64,000 nucleotides of DNA, from contig NZ_CP110854.1 in NCBI RefSeq assembly GCF_027594745.1, positions 3,241,501 to 3,305,500 of the forward strand, read 5' to 3'. Position numbers and translations under genes: made by a program. Positions 50,389 to 58,491 of the stretch are shown piece after piece (position 1 is the first letter of the stretch; every line of letters begins with the position of its first letter). A model generated the notes under the pieces. It had not been told where the DNA came from, ran no database searches, and saw only the letters and a list, made by a program, of their open reading frames with translations. This stretch comes from Saprospira grandis. Its GTDB lineage: Bacteria > Bacteroidota > Bacteroidia > Chitinophagales > Saprospiraceae.

Positions 50389-50862
50389 ATGAAACTAGAA
50401 TTTTGGATGGTTGGGAACACCGCCTTCAACTACCTCAAAGAGGGAATGGATATTTATGAAAAGCGCCTCAAGCATTTTGTTCCCTTCGAGAGCCGCATTA
50501 TTCCCGATATTAAGGGGGCCAAAAATATGCGAGAGGCCCAAATTAAACAGAAGGAGGGCGAAAAGATTTTGGCCAAACTAGAGCAGGGCGATTTCCTGAT
50601 GCTGCTGGATGAGCGAGGCAAGCAGTTTGACTCTCTGGCTTTTTCTGCTAAGTTAGAGCAGCAGTTTCAATTGAGCCACAAACGCATCATTTATCTGATT
50701 GGTGGGGCCTACGGCTTTTCCGATGAGGTTTATGCCCGCGCCAATGGCCGCTGGAGCCTCTCCAAACTCACTTTTTCGCATCAAATGGTCCGCCTTTTTG
50801 TGCTCGAACAACTCTATCGGGCCATTAGCATCCAAAGGGGCTTGCCCTATCATCACGCTTAA
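50389..50862 (+). CDS. rlmH: 23S rRNA pseudouridine-1915 N3-methyltransferase RlmH
   Basis: RlmH is a SPOUT-family methyltransferase that modifies pseudouridine 1915 in helix 69 of 23S rRNA. The 157-residue length is standard. The trefoil-knot SAM-binding loop reads LIGGAYGFSDEVYARA, with the nearby LLDERGKQFDSLAF and the family C terminus KLTFSHQMVRLFVLEQLYRA ending in GLPYHHA. All are well conserved. It is embedded in a tight gene run (3 bp after the lipoprotein, 8 bp before the rhomboid gene). Confidence 0.97.
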   Translation: MKLEFWMVGNTAFNYLKEGMDIYEKRLKHFVPFESRIIPDIKGAKNMREAQIKQKEGEKILAKLEQGDFLMLLDERGKQFDSLAFSAKLEQQFQLSHKRIIYLIGGAYGFSDEVYARANGRWSLSKLTFSHQMVRLFVLEQLYRAISIQRGLPYHHA

Positions 50863-50870
50863 TCTGCATT

Positions 50871-51542
50871 ATGAATAGCTTACTTTTATTAGATAATTTG
50901 TTTAGTCAGACGCCCGTAAATCTGGCCATTTTGGTCATTACGGTCATCATTTCTCTCCAAGCTTTTCAGAAGCGGGAGATTTATGCGCAGCTCATTTTTA
51001 ATCCGGCGGTCATTGCCAACCGCAAGGAGTGGTACCGCTTTTTTAGCTCGGGCCTCATCCATGCCGATGGGATGCATCTGGGCCTCAATATGTTCGTCCT
51101 TTATCAGTTTGGGGGACAGGTGGAGCAGGTTTTTACCCTTGTTTTTGGCAATATTTGGGGCCATATTCTCTATCTTTTGCTCTATGTTTCGGCCCTAGCG
51201 GCCTCTTCTTTTTATAGCTTTGAGAAGCATAAGGACAACTATGGCTACAATGCGCTGGGGGCCTCTGGGGCGGTTTCGGCGGTCTTGTTGGCCTATGTAC
51301 TTTTTGCGCCCACCAGCACGCTTTTGCTCTTTTTGATTATTCCCACTCCCGCCATTGTGGCCGCTTTGGGCTATTTGGCCTACTCGCATTATATGAGCAA
51401 AAATGGCAATGACAATATTGGGCATGATGCTCACTTTTGGGGGGCTGTTTGGGGCATTTTCTTTACCTTAGCCTTTGATTTTGCTTGGACGGGAGGCGCC
51501 ATTGCTCAGAATTTTTATTACGAATTAGCCAATTGGTTTTAG
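50871..51542 (+). CDS. Rhomboid-family intramembrane serine protease
   Basis: The 223-residue protein has six predicted transmembrane helices. The catalytic dyad is visible: Ser132 in NALGASGAVSAVLL and His188 in GHDAHFWGAVWG. The upstream HLGLNMFVLYQFG carries the oxyanion-side His and Asn. The substrate is unknown. Start context is ATG 8 bp after rlmH. The G of the TAG stop is the first G of GC-rich element E14, so the coding sequence and repeat share bases. Confidence 0.92.
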   Translation: MNSLLLLDNLFSQTPVNLAILVITVIISLQAFQKREIYAQLIFNPAVIANRKEWYRFFSSGLIHADGMHLGLNMFVLYQFGGQVEQVFTLVFGNIWGHILYLLLYVSALAASSFYSFEKHKDNYGYNALGASGAVSAVLLAYVLFAPTSTLLLFLIIPTPAIVAALGYLAYSHYMSKNGNDNIGHDAHFWGAVWGIFFTLAFDFAWTGGAIAQNFYYELANWF

Positions 51543-51680
51543 GGGCCTCCGCCTCGCTTCGCTCGTCGGCGCTACGGTCCGCAGCTCGCTATTCGCTCGG
51601 CCCTTCGCCAGCTTCGCTGGCTCGGTCTGGCCTGACGGCCACTGCTCCCCATCGCTAGGCCGGGCGGGCTTCGCCCGCCT
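51542..51680 (+). repeat. GC-rich intergenic element E14 (type A)
   Basis: It starts GGGGCCTCCGCCTCGC at the rhomboid stop, with the core GCTCGCTATTCGCTCGGCCC at 51584 and the hairpin GCCAGCTTCGCTGGC. It ends in CATCGCTAGGCC and GGGCGGGCTTCGCCCGCC. Confidence 0.85.
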
Positions 51681-51727
51681 CTAGACGCAAAAAATTAGAG
51701 TACAGAACATTGAATCCGCATAAAATC

Positions 51728-52501
51728 ATGTCTACACAGAAATTAGCAGAGCGCTTGGCCCAGTTGGAGGCCAGCGATTGCAGCACCAACTTGGCCGAGG
51801 CCAAAATTTACTGGACCAATAAGGAGGGCCGGGTCTTGGCTCATGCCCGCACGGCACCCATTATGTCTTGGGCGGCCACCAACAAATCGGCGGCTTGGGC
51901 CTTTAGCCTTGGGCAATTTATAGATGCTGAGGTAGACTGTTTTCAGCCTCAAAATAATAAATCGGAGTACATTGGTAATATTCCAGAAGACCTAGCCCAA
52001 GAAATGGCCTTTGCCGAGGCCCAAGCCGCCGATGTTCCGCATTTTTATGCTGCTGCCAATGGGGTCAATATGCTCTACTTGGCCATTTATGATTATAAAG
52101 AGGAGAGTCTGGCCCTTACTACAGAGGATTGGCAGCGCAAGCGCCGCTCAAGCATTGGCTACAACTTGCAGATGCTCATGAATATGGTCGAGATTTTAGA
52201 AATTCGGAGTCGCTACAAAGAGGCTTATGGCCTACTCTGGCAATTTACCCAAAGTCTGGACAACCAACTGCAGCAAAAGCACATCAAAGAGGAGTTGGCC
52301 CTTTTGGAGGAGGTCCAAAAGCTGCGAACTTCTGTAGACCGCTGGCTAGAGATTTTGCCGCCAGAGGTAGAGGAAGAGCAAAAGCACTCTTTCTTTTCTA
52401 TGGCCCGTTGGAAGGCGCCAGACCGCACGGCTAGAGAAGAAGTGGGGGCCTTTATGAAGCAGGCGGCTTCTAAATGGGGGCGTTTGTTGAAACAATATTA
52501 A
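51728..52501 (+). CDS. Hypothetical protein
   Basis: The 257-residue protein begins MSTQKLAERLAQLEASDC; an upstream TTG six codons earlier was not preferred. The first 120 residues are mixed alpha/beta (AKIYWTNKEGRVLAHARTAP, then AAWAFSLGQFIDAEVDCF). The rest (about 140-257) is strongly helical and charged with coiled-coil character (QNQLQQKHIKEELALLEEV region), ending in MKQAASKWGRLLKQY. No signal peptide, membrane segment or known motif is present. It lies alone after element E14 and 46 bp before the aminotransferase gene, which may share the transcript. Confidence 0.75.
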   Translation: MSTQKLAERLAQLEASDCSTNLAEAKIYWTNKEGRVLAHARTAPIMSWAATNKSAAWAFSLGQFIDAEVDCFQPQNNKSEYIGNIPEDLAQEMAFAEAQAADVPHFYAAANGVNMLYLAIYDYKEESLALTTEDWQRKRRSSIGYNLQMLMNMVEILEIRSRYKEAYGLLWQFTQSLDNQLQQKHIKEELALLEEVQKLRTSVDRWLEILPPEVEEEQKHSFFSMARWKAPDRTAREEVGAFMKQAASKWGRLLKQY

Positions 52502-52547
52502 GTAATTTGGCTTTGGCGTTTTTCCAAGGCCATTTTTATGTATACTC

Positions 52548-53306
52548 ATGAATAACAGAGGGTTTAAGTATGGAGATGGGGTATTTGAGAGCATTCGGCT
52601 AGGGCCCAAGGGGGCCCCTTTATTGCCTTGGCATGAGCAGCGGCTGCGCCGCAGTTTGGACCAATTGGGCATTTTGGCCCCAGAGGATTTTCAATTAGCC
52701 TCCTTTATTCGTTTGGGCGAAACTTACCGCCTTCGGCTGAGCTGCTGGCGGGCAGGAGGCGGCCTCTATACACCAGAAGAGAACGGTTTGGCCTATGCGG
52801 TAGAGGAGCAGCCGCTGCAAGCGGCTGCTTTTCCCTGGCCCAAAAAGGGGCTGTATCTGGGCGTTTATGAAGGGCAGCCCATAGCGGCGGGTGGCCTATC
52901 TTTTCTAAAATCATTGAGTGCTCAGACCTATGTGATGGCGGCTAAATATAGGCAGGAGGCGGGTTTTGATGACTGTATTTTACTGAATGCTTGGGGCCGT
53001 GTAGTAGAGAGCGTAGCGGCCAATATCTGGATTCGGAAAGGCGAGCGATGGGCCACGCCAGCGCTTTCGGAAGGGCCAGTGGCGGGGGTGTTTCGGGCCT
53101 ATTTGTTGGATGTATTTAGGCAGGAGGGGGTTGCTGTAGAGGAAAAAGCTCTCAGTATAGCGGATTGTCTGGCCGCGGATGAAATTTGGTTAACCAATGC
53201 GGTGCAGGGGATCAGTTGGGTGCGGGAGTTTTTGGGCCAGAGTTATGCTTGTTCTTGGGCGGAGCGTTGGCAGCCTAGAGTGAATGCTCGGCTTTGGGGG
53301 GAATAG
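52548..53306 (+). CDS. Class IV aminotransferase (PabC-like aminodeoxychorismate lyase)
   Basis: This fold-type IV PLP enzyme has 252 residues. The catalytic lysine is in SFLKSLSAQTYVMAAKY (Lys at about 124). The PLP-anchoring Glu is in VVESVAANIWI and the phosphate contact in WLTNAVQGISWV. The protein starts MNNRGFKYGDGVFESIRL; family members usually have 15-20 residues before this motif, but no in-frame ATG is present upstream, so the start is short or uses a non-ATG codon. PabC-like 4-amino-4-deoxychorismate lyase (folate synthesis) is the best guess; a branched-chain or D-amino-acid aminotransferase cannot be excluded. Confidence 0.82.
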   Translation: MNNRGFKYGDGVFESIRLGPKGAPLLPWHEQRLRRSLDQLGILAPEDFQLASFIRLGETYRLRLSCWRAGGGLYTPEENGLAYAVEEQPLQAAAFPWPKKGLYLGVYEGQPIAAGGLSFLKSLSAQTYVMAAKYRQEAGFDDCILLNAWGRVVESVAANIWIRKGERWATPALSEGPVAGVFRAYLLDVFRQEGVAVEEKALSIADCLAADEIWLTNAVQGISWVREFLGQSYACSWAERWQPRVNARLWGE

Positions 53307-53318
53307 CAATTGGTCCAA

Positions 53319-53355
53319 CCTCCCCGAAGGGATTCCTTAGGGAATCTCGAGGAGG
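53319..53355. terminator. Hairpin after the aminotransferase gene
   Basis: CCTCC...GGAGG arms enclose GATTCC-TTA-GGGAATC. There is no U-tract, so it may be an RNA structure rather than a terminator. Confidence 0.4.
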
Positions 53356-53419
53356 GGAGGGGGGGCGGGGACATATTGACGGATGAGGAGCGCAGCGAGG
53401 AATACCACTTTTGCGGTGG

Positions 53420-53564
53420 ACAGGCCCGAAGGGCCGCAGGCTGAGGGATGGCAGGGGGTGGCCGAAGGCCAGACCGAGCTTTTGAGCGCAGCGAAAAAGC
53501 GAAGGGCCGAGCGAGCAGCGAGCCCCCGCACAGCCCGACCCGCCCAAAGGGCGGGGCAGCCCCC
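53420..53564 (-). repeat. GC-rich intergenic element E15 (type B, reverse)
   Basis: It starts with CAGGCCCGAAGGGCCG and CTGAGGGATGG, has an inverted core GGGCCGAGCGAGCAGCGAGC at 53504 and ends GCGGGGCAGCCCCC. The remaining sequence to the lipoprotein start is AT-rich without genes. Confidence 0.82.
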
Positions 53565-53655
53565 AAAAAACAGTTCATAAAAGATGAAATCCTTTAGCAG
53601 AAATAGGTTAAATTTGGGAATCTCTTAACAGAACGCCCATTTGCGGATGTGGCCA

Positions 53656-54312
53656 ATGAACAACATCAACATGATTAGAAAATTTAGTGTACTTATTTTT
53701 GCGCTATTCCTATTGACCTCTTGTGATCAGCTAGCTAAAGAAGGGGGAGAAGGGGAAACCGTGGATGAACAAATGCCCGAAGTAGAGGTTAAAGAATACA
53801 AAGTAGTAGCGCCGCCAGCGGGTTGCCAGCTACCTAAAACGGTAGCGGATCTGGATGGTGGATTGAAAAAAATATTTTATCAATTTAACAAGAACAACCA
53901 GGGGAGCTTGGCCCTTTTTGGCAAAGAAATGCAGTTGGGCAAAAAGGAAATGGTCGTCATTGTGGACTATATGCAATACAAAGATATGGACTGCGAAGAG
54001 GACCAGAGTCGTTATGGCGTTGGGGTGCGCTTATTTTTGCATATTGAAAAAGCCAGTCGAAAAATTGACTTAAACAACCTACCACAGCTAGCGGCCAACG
54101 TACAGTTAGGTCGGGCCTCGGTGCGGTATATTTTTCAGACCATTGGGGTAACGGGTCCAAAAATCAACGACATATTGCCCAAATCGAACACCAACACCTT
54201 TGATGTGGAGGGTTATGCCAATGTTATACGGGCCGTAGACCAAGTTCAGAGCCTCATTCGCGATGGTATTGATGGGGTAAACATTGCTCCCCAGGCTATT
54301 CCGACTAATTAG
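53656..54312 (+). CDS. Hypothetical lipoprotein
   Basis: The 218-residue protein starts MNNINMIRKFSVLIFALFLL and is processed at TSC (lipobox LTSC). In-frame ATG codons lie nine bases upstream and fifteen bases downstream, so the exact start is uncertain. After an acidic tether (EGGEGETVDEQMPEVEVKE) it has a globular domain with a cysteine pair (APPAGCQLPK and DMDCEEDQS). A C-terminal helical part ends in DGIDGVNIAPQAIPTN. The overall fold is not recognised. It is followed after six bases by another hypothetical gene, likely in the same transcript. Confidence 0.78.
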   Translation: MNNINMIRKFSVLIFALFLLTSCDQLAKEGGEGETVDEQMPEVEVKEYKVVAPPAGCQLPKTVADLDGGLKKIFYQFNKNNQGSLALFGKEMQLGKKEMVVIVDYMQYKDMDCEEDQSRYGVGVRLFLHIEKASRKIDLNNLPQLAANVQLGRASVRYIFQTIGVTGPKINDILPKSNTNTFDVEGYANVIRAVDQVQSLIRDGIDGVNIAPQAIPTN

Positions 54313-54318
54313 AAACAG

Positions 54319-54909
54319 ATGCACAGCATAGAACCTCATTTTCGTTGGCGAGACGAATATATGGCAGAGCAAGACGAGCGTTCGCCATTTTATGGGTGGG
54401 AGTATAGTGAATTCTATTTTGAGAATAAGATTTACAACTACCTGATTCATCCGCAATGGGATGAATTTGGCTCGGAGACCCTCTATCTCAAAATTCTTTT
54501 TGTGGATTATGAGCGGGGCTATGCCATTATTGAGCTCATTGGAGAGTGGAACGACACCCTCAACAATGACATGGGCTGTTTGAAAGATGAACTGCTGGAC
54601 CTTTTGCAGGGGGAGGGGATTCGTTATTTTCTGCTCATTATGGAAAATGTATTAAATTTTCATGGCAGCGACGATTCCTACTACGAAGCTTTTGTAGAGG
54701 ATCTGGATGAGGAAGAAGGCTGGTGCTGTTTTTTAAATTTGCGGCAGCATTTGAGTGATGAAATGGAGGCCCATGATCTTCATGAGCATATTTATTTTGG
54801 GGCCCCTTTTAATGAATTGAATTGGCGGCCACAAAAGCCCTTGCATCTCTTTTTGCAAATAAAGGAGAAAATAAGGGCCATGGATGAGCCCGTTTATTTT
54901 TTGGATTAG
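54319..54909 (+). CDS. Hypothetical acidic protein
   Basis: The 196-residue protein is very acidic and aromatic (WRDEYMAEQDERSPFYGWEY, then VEDLDEEEGWCCFLN). It has no signal peptide or transmembrane segment. Predicted alternating strands and helices (YLKILFVDYERGYAIIELIG) suggest a compact alpha/beta cytoplasmic protein. I recognise no catalytic motif. It follows the lipoprotein gene by six bases and ends before a strong terminator, which separates this pair from the AT-rich defence-like cassette. Confidence 0.75.
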   Translation: MHSIEPHFRWRDEYMAEQDERSPFYGWEYSEFYFENKIYNYLIHPQWDEFGSETLYLKILFVDYERGYAIIELIGEWNDTLNNDMGCLKDELLDLLQGEGIRYFLLIMENVLNFHGSDDSYYEAFVEDLDEEEGWCCFLNLRQHLSDEMEAHDLHEHIYFGAPFNELNWRPQKPLHLFLQIKEKIRAMDEPVYFLD

Positions 54910-54919
54910 GGGAGAAAAA

Positions 54920-54951
54920 GTAGCCGTAATTTTTTTACGGCTGCTTTTTTT
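54920..54951 (+). terminator. Terminator upstream of the ATPase/TOPRIM-like cassette
   Basis: The stem AGCCGTAA/TTACGGCT with a T5 loop, extended by G-C and G-T pairs, is followed by TTTTTTTC. Confidence 0.88.
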
Positions 54952-54984
54952 CATTTATTGTAGCAAACAAACAAAGTGTCAATT

Positions 54985-56109
54985 ATGCTAAGCAAATTTA
55001 CGGTCTCTAATTTTAAGAACTTTAAGGAGCCTTTTATCTTTTCCTTAGAAGATGCAAGGAACTACAACTTTAATGCTTCTGCAGTAAAAGAGGGAGTAGT
55101 ACAAAATGCCATTGTTTATGGATACAATGGAGTGGGCAAATCAAATTTAGGTTTGGCTCTTTTTGATATTGTTGGGCATTTGACGGATAAGCACACAGAT
55201 GCGGAAAACTCTTATGGAGAGAGCAGTTATCTAAATGCATACAATAAAACTCGAGCGGCGACTTTCAAGTATGAATTTTTGTTTGGTCGGCAGCGAGTTA
55301 TTTATTCCTATGAAAAGAAGAGCTTTCGGTTACTTTTGAAAGAGCAACTTATCATCAATGATCAAATTGTGGCCGAAATAGATCGTAGCCAAGGGACTAT
55401 AGCGAGAATTGAACTAGCTGGAGCCGAAAGTTTAAACAAAGAGTTGAATAACCCCAACTTATCGTTATTAAAGTATATTCAGACGAATGCAAACTTAATT
55501 GATAGTTTAGAGAATCGGATATTGGCCGAGTTTTTTGACTTTGTAAATAAAATGCTCTTTTATCGGTCCTTATCTAGAAACCTCTATTTAGGCTATGAAA
55601 ATGGGGTTTGGGACATTGAAACAGATATTATAAAGAAGGGGAAGTTAAAAGACTTTGAGTTATTTTTAAATGAGAAGGCTAATTTAGATTGTCGATTGGA
55701 GGCCGTAAGTACTTTTGATAAAATAATTATTGCCTTTGATTTTGACGGAGTTCATATTCCCTTCTACGATATTGCATCTACGGGAACGCAAGCACTAGCA
55801 CTTTTTTATGCCTGGAGTCTTCGTTTGCGTTCTGAGCAGCCCGTTTCTTTTTTATTCATAGATGAATTTGATGCCTTTTATCATCATGAGTTGTCTCGAG
55901 CAATTGTAGAACTGCTTAAAGAGTCTGAAGTTCAGTTTGTGCTAACTACCCATAATACCTCTATCATGACGAATGACTTACTGCGTCCTGATTGTTATTT
56001 TTTGATGTGGCCCAATAAGATACAATCATTAGCTGCGAGTACGGCAAAAGAGTTGAGAGAGGCGCATAACATTGAAAAAATGTATAAAGCAGGAGCCTTT
56101 TATGAGTAG
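54985..56109 (+). CDS. AAA15-type ABC-fold ATPase of a putative defence pair
   Basis: The 374-residue protein begins MLSKFTVSNFKNFKEPFIFS, the N-terminal lobe typical of OLD/AAA15/RecF-like ATPases. Walker A is IVYGYNGVGKSNLGLALF (about 44-61). Walker B is SFLFIDEFDAFYHHE (about 283-297), followed by the switch region VLTTHNTSIM. ABC-signature-like residues precede it (IASTGTQALALFY). The gene overlaps the next by eight bases and is more AT-rich than its surroundings (one 60-base row is about 30% GC). Such an ATPase paired with a TOPRIM-like protein recalls PARIS (AriA) and RloA/AbiL. A GTG nine bases upstream is an alternative start. Confidence 0.85.
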   Translation: MLSKFTVSNFKNFKEPFIFSLEDARNYNFNASAVKEGVVQNAIVYGYNGVGKSNLGLALFDIVGHLTDKHTDAENSYGESSYLNAYNKTRAATFKYEFLFGRQRVIYSYEKKSFRLLLKEQLIINDQIVAEIDRSQGTIARIELAGAESLNKELNNPNLSLLKYIQTNANLIDSLENRILAEFFDFVNKMLFYRSLSRNLYLGYENGVWDIETDIIKKGKLKDFELFLNEKANLDCRLEAVSTFDKIIIAFDFDGVHIPFYDIASTGTQALALFYAWSLRLRSEQPVSFLFIDEFDAFYHHELSRAIVELLKESEVQFVLTTHNTSIMTNDLLRPDCYFLMWPNKIQSLAASTAKELREAHNIEKMYKAGAFYE

Positions 56110-56833
56110 AATTCTTTTTGTATTTGAGGGCGGCCGAGCAGAAAATCAGATTGGAGAGCGCTTAAAAGCATTGAATTTAATAGAGCAAAGTACCATCTTT
56201 ACAGTCTATGGAGAAAATATTTATACGTTCTATCGGCAATGCTCAGAAGATGAGTTTCTGGATACCTTTACTTTACTAAAAAACCGTCATCCTAATCAAT
56301 TAGAGGGCTTTGGCCGAAATGATTTTAGTGAGTTATACTTTTTCTTTGATTATGATGGGCACGACCGTATGGCTACTGATGAACAAATAGTAGAAATGCT
56401 AGAGTTCTTTAGGAATGAAACAGAAGAAGGTAAGCTCTACATTAGTTATCCGATGCTTGAAGCGATTAAGCATTTAGCTGATGAGATTGATTTTAAAGAA
56501 TTAGTTGTAGCAGCTAGGACAAAAATTAACTATAAAAATTTGGTGGGCAATGAAGCTAGTTCTCGTTTTCAGAATCTAACAACTTGGGAGCTAAGTCACT
56601 GGCGAGAAGTTGCAGTAGCCCATTTAAGAAAGATGAATTATGTTGTTTATCGGAATTTCAGTTGGCCCCAAACAAGGATTGACCAACTGACAATTTTTGA
56701 ATCTCAGCAAAACAATTACCTCAATAGAGCAGAAGTTGTCGCTGTTTTGAGTGGATATCCTCCAATGCTTGCCGATTATTATGGCCTCTCTGCTTTAAAA
56801 GAAAAGTTAGGGCTTTCAGATGAAGCACTTTAA
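56102..56833 (+). CDS. TOPRIM-like (RloB/AriB-type) partner of the ATPase
   Basis: The 243-residue protein starts at an ATG overlapping the ATPase stop. Its first strand reads RILFVFEGGRAENQIGERL, giving an EGxxxE pattern (Glu9 and Glu14) like the TOPRIM glutamate motif of RloB and related proteins. An acidic DYDGHD cluster follows at about residue 83 (ELYFFFDYDGHDRM), and then LYISYPMLEAIKHLADEID. The order Glu-motif then DxD fits a TOPRIM-like nuclease. Family assignment is by eye. Tight overlap with the ATPase, AT-richness and flanking terminators argue for a mobile two-gene defence unit. Confidence 0.72.
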   Translation: MSRILFVFEGGRAENQIGERLKALNLIEQSTIFTVYGENIYTFYRQCSEDEFLDTFTLLKNRHPNQLEGFGRNDFSELYFFFDYDGHDRMATDEQIVEMLEFFRNETEEGKLYISYPMLEAIKHLADEIDFKELVVAARTKINYKNLVGNEASSRFQNLTTWELSHWREVAVAHLRKMNYVVYRNFSWPQTRIDQLTIFESQQNNYLNRAEVVAVLSGYPPMLADYYGLSALKEKLGLSDEAL

Positions 56834-56856
56834 GGTTAAAATCTCAGCAATTAGCA

Positions 56857-56888
56857 GCGCTCGCTCAGTAAAAAGCGAGCGCTTTTTT
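56857..56888 (+). terminator. Terminator after the ATPase/TOPRIM-like cassette
   Basis: A 9-bp perfect stem GCGCTCGCT/AGCGAGCGC with an 8-base loop is followed by TTTTTTG. Confidence 0.9.
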
Positions 56889-56914
56889 GTTTCTTGTGCA
56901 ACAAAGCAACAAAG

Positions 56915-58132
56915 ATGAAAGTACTACATACCGCCGATTGGCATTTGGGCCATAAATTATTCAACCAAACTAGAGAAGAGGAACATGCGGCTGTTCTTCA
57001 GCAGATTATAGACCTTATTATTGCCGAAGAAGTGGAGCTGCTCCTTATTGCCGGCGATATTTTTGACCAACACCTGCCGCCCAATTATGCGCAGGCACAG
57101 TATTATAATTTCCTCAAAGCCCTACAACAGACCTCTTGTCATACGGTAGTGGTGGTGGCGGGCAATCACGATTCCTTTAATTTTTTGGATAGTAGCAAAC
57201 TGCTGCTGGATAGCTTTAATATAAAGGTATTGGCCAATTTGCCCGAAACCTTAGAAGAACAGCTCATTGAGGTCCGAAATCCCCAGGGCGAACTACAAGC
57301 TTATGTAGCGGCCGTCCCCTTTTTGCGAGAAAGAGAGCTCCGACAAGGCCAAATGCTACCCTATGAAGAGCGAATTAAGGCGCTCCGTTTGGCCATCCGA
57401 CAGCATTATGCAGATTTAGCCGCTCTGCTAGCCGATAAAACAGCACTGAATATTCCGCTAATTACTACGGGGCATTTATATGTGGACCAAGGGCAGCGAG
57501 ATGGCCGTAGTGATTATATCCATATTGGTCAGGCCGACCTTTTTCCCGCCCAAGATTTTCCCGCCCTTTTTGATTATGTGGCCCTAGGGCATTTGCACCG
57601 CCCACAAAAATTAGGGGAGCAGGGGCGGATCTGTTATTCGGGCTCTATCTTGCCCATGGATTTCAATGAAATCAATTATGCTCAATCTGTGCAGTTGCTG
57701 GAGTTTGAGGGCCGAAAGTTGGTCCAAAATAAAATGAAACCCTTAAAGCTGCTTCGGCGTTTAATCTTTTATAAGGGCGATGAGCAAAAAATTAGGGCCA
57801 AACTGGAAAAACTGCCCGCTCAAGGCGAAAAAGTAAGTGATTTACTCAAGCTAGAACTAGAAGTGCCACAGTTTTTACCCGCTCTAGAACAAGAGTTTCG
57901 CAAAATACTGAAAGGCAAAGCCGCCGAGCTAATTTCTATGCAGCAAAAGTCGGAGCTCAATAGCCGGGAAAAGGCGGCTAAAGGTCCAGAAAAAGACCTA
58001 GCAGAATTGAGCCCAGAAGGACTATTCGACCTTTACCTGCAAGAAAAAGGAACTGATCCCAAAGCTAGCCAAGCGCTACAAAAAAGCTTTGGGGAGTTGC
58101 TCTCTTGGATGCAAGAACAAGATCGAGATTAA
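56915..58132 (+). CDS. sbcD: Exonuclease SbcD (Mre11-like)
   Basis: SbcD is the nuclease subunit of the SbcCD complex, which opens DNA hairpins and processes ends. From the ATG giving MKVLHTADWHLGHKLF the protein has 405 residues. The calcineurin-type phosphoesterase motifs are intact: DWHLGH, IAGDIFDQHLP, VVAGNHDSFNF, ITTGHLYVD and LGHLHRPQ. The C-terminal cap domain is normal in length. The usual partner gene sbcC does not follow; instead a small membrane-protein gene starts 11 bp after the stop. Given the many DNA hairpins in this region, the SbcCD function is of interest. SbcC must be elsewhere or absent. Confidence 0.94.
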   Translation: MKVLHTADWHLGHKLFNQTREEEHAAVLQQIIDLIIAEEVELLLIAGDIFDQHLPPNYAQAQYYNFLKALQQTSCHTVVVVAGNHDSFNFLDSSKLLLDSFNIKVLANLPETLEEQLIEVRNPQGELQAYVAAVPFLRERELRQGQMLPYEERIKALRLAIRQHYADLAALLADKTALNIPLITTGHLYVDQGQRDGRSDYIHIGQADLFPAQDFPALFDYVALGHLHRPQKLGEQGRICYSGSILPMDFNEINYAQSVQLLEFEGRKLVQNKMKPLKLLRRLIFYKGDEQKIRAKLEKLPAQGEKVSDLLKLELEVPQFLPALEQEFRKILKGKAAELISMQQKSELNSREKAAKGPEKDLAELSPEGLFDLYLQEKGTDPKASQALQKSFGELLSWMQEQDRD

Positions 58133-58143
58133 AGCCGATAAGG

Positions 58144-58452
58144 ATGTCAAAAAGAATTTTTTACCAAATAGGAGTGGCCAGCTTGAGCCTTTGCAGCTTT
58201 TCGGCCCTCTATTTTCTAAACTTTAAGGCCAATCCCTCCGAACGCGAACTGATGCAGGAGGGCAAACGCATTATTATCCGAGACCCCCAAACCAATAAAC
58301 AAAGGGTCATTATTATTGCGCCTCCACACCAACGTCTAGATAGTAGCAGCGGCCGAATGCTCCCCCGAGAAGAGGCCAATGGCCGCCTACCCGATGTGGA
58401 GTTTCTTAAATTGATGCTGAAAAAAGGAAAAGACGGTACCCCCGTTCTATAA
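58144..58452 (+). CDS. Small membrane-anchored hypothetical protein
   Basis: The 102-residue protein starts MSKRIFYQIGVASLSLCSFS and has one transmembrane segment (about 8-27, GVASLSLCSFSALYFLNF). A soluble tail follows (about 30-102, with KRIIIRDPQTNKQRVIIIAP and RLPDVEFLKLMLKKGKDG). The topology suggests an inner-membrane anchor with a small domain on one side. No known family is recognised. It starts 11 bp after sbcD, so it is probably co-transcribed, and it ends at the strong bidirectional terminator shared with rpoN. Confidence 0.7.
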   Translation: MSKRIFYQIGVASLSLCSFSALYFLNFKANPSERELMQEGKRIIIRDPQTNKQRVIIIAPPHQRLDSSSGRMLPREEANGRLPDVEFLKLMLKKGKDGTPVL

Positions 58453-58455
58453 ATC

Positions 58456-58490
58456 AAAAAAGCCCTGATCCTTAAGATCAGGGCTTTTTT
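58456..58490. terminator. Bidirectional terminator between the small membrane gene and rpoN
   Basis: A 15-bp perfect stem AAAAAAGCCCTGATC/GATCAGGGCTTTTTT with a 5-base loop gives A-tract and T-tract flanks suitable for both strands. Confidence 0.95.
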
Positions 58491-58491
58491 C

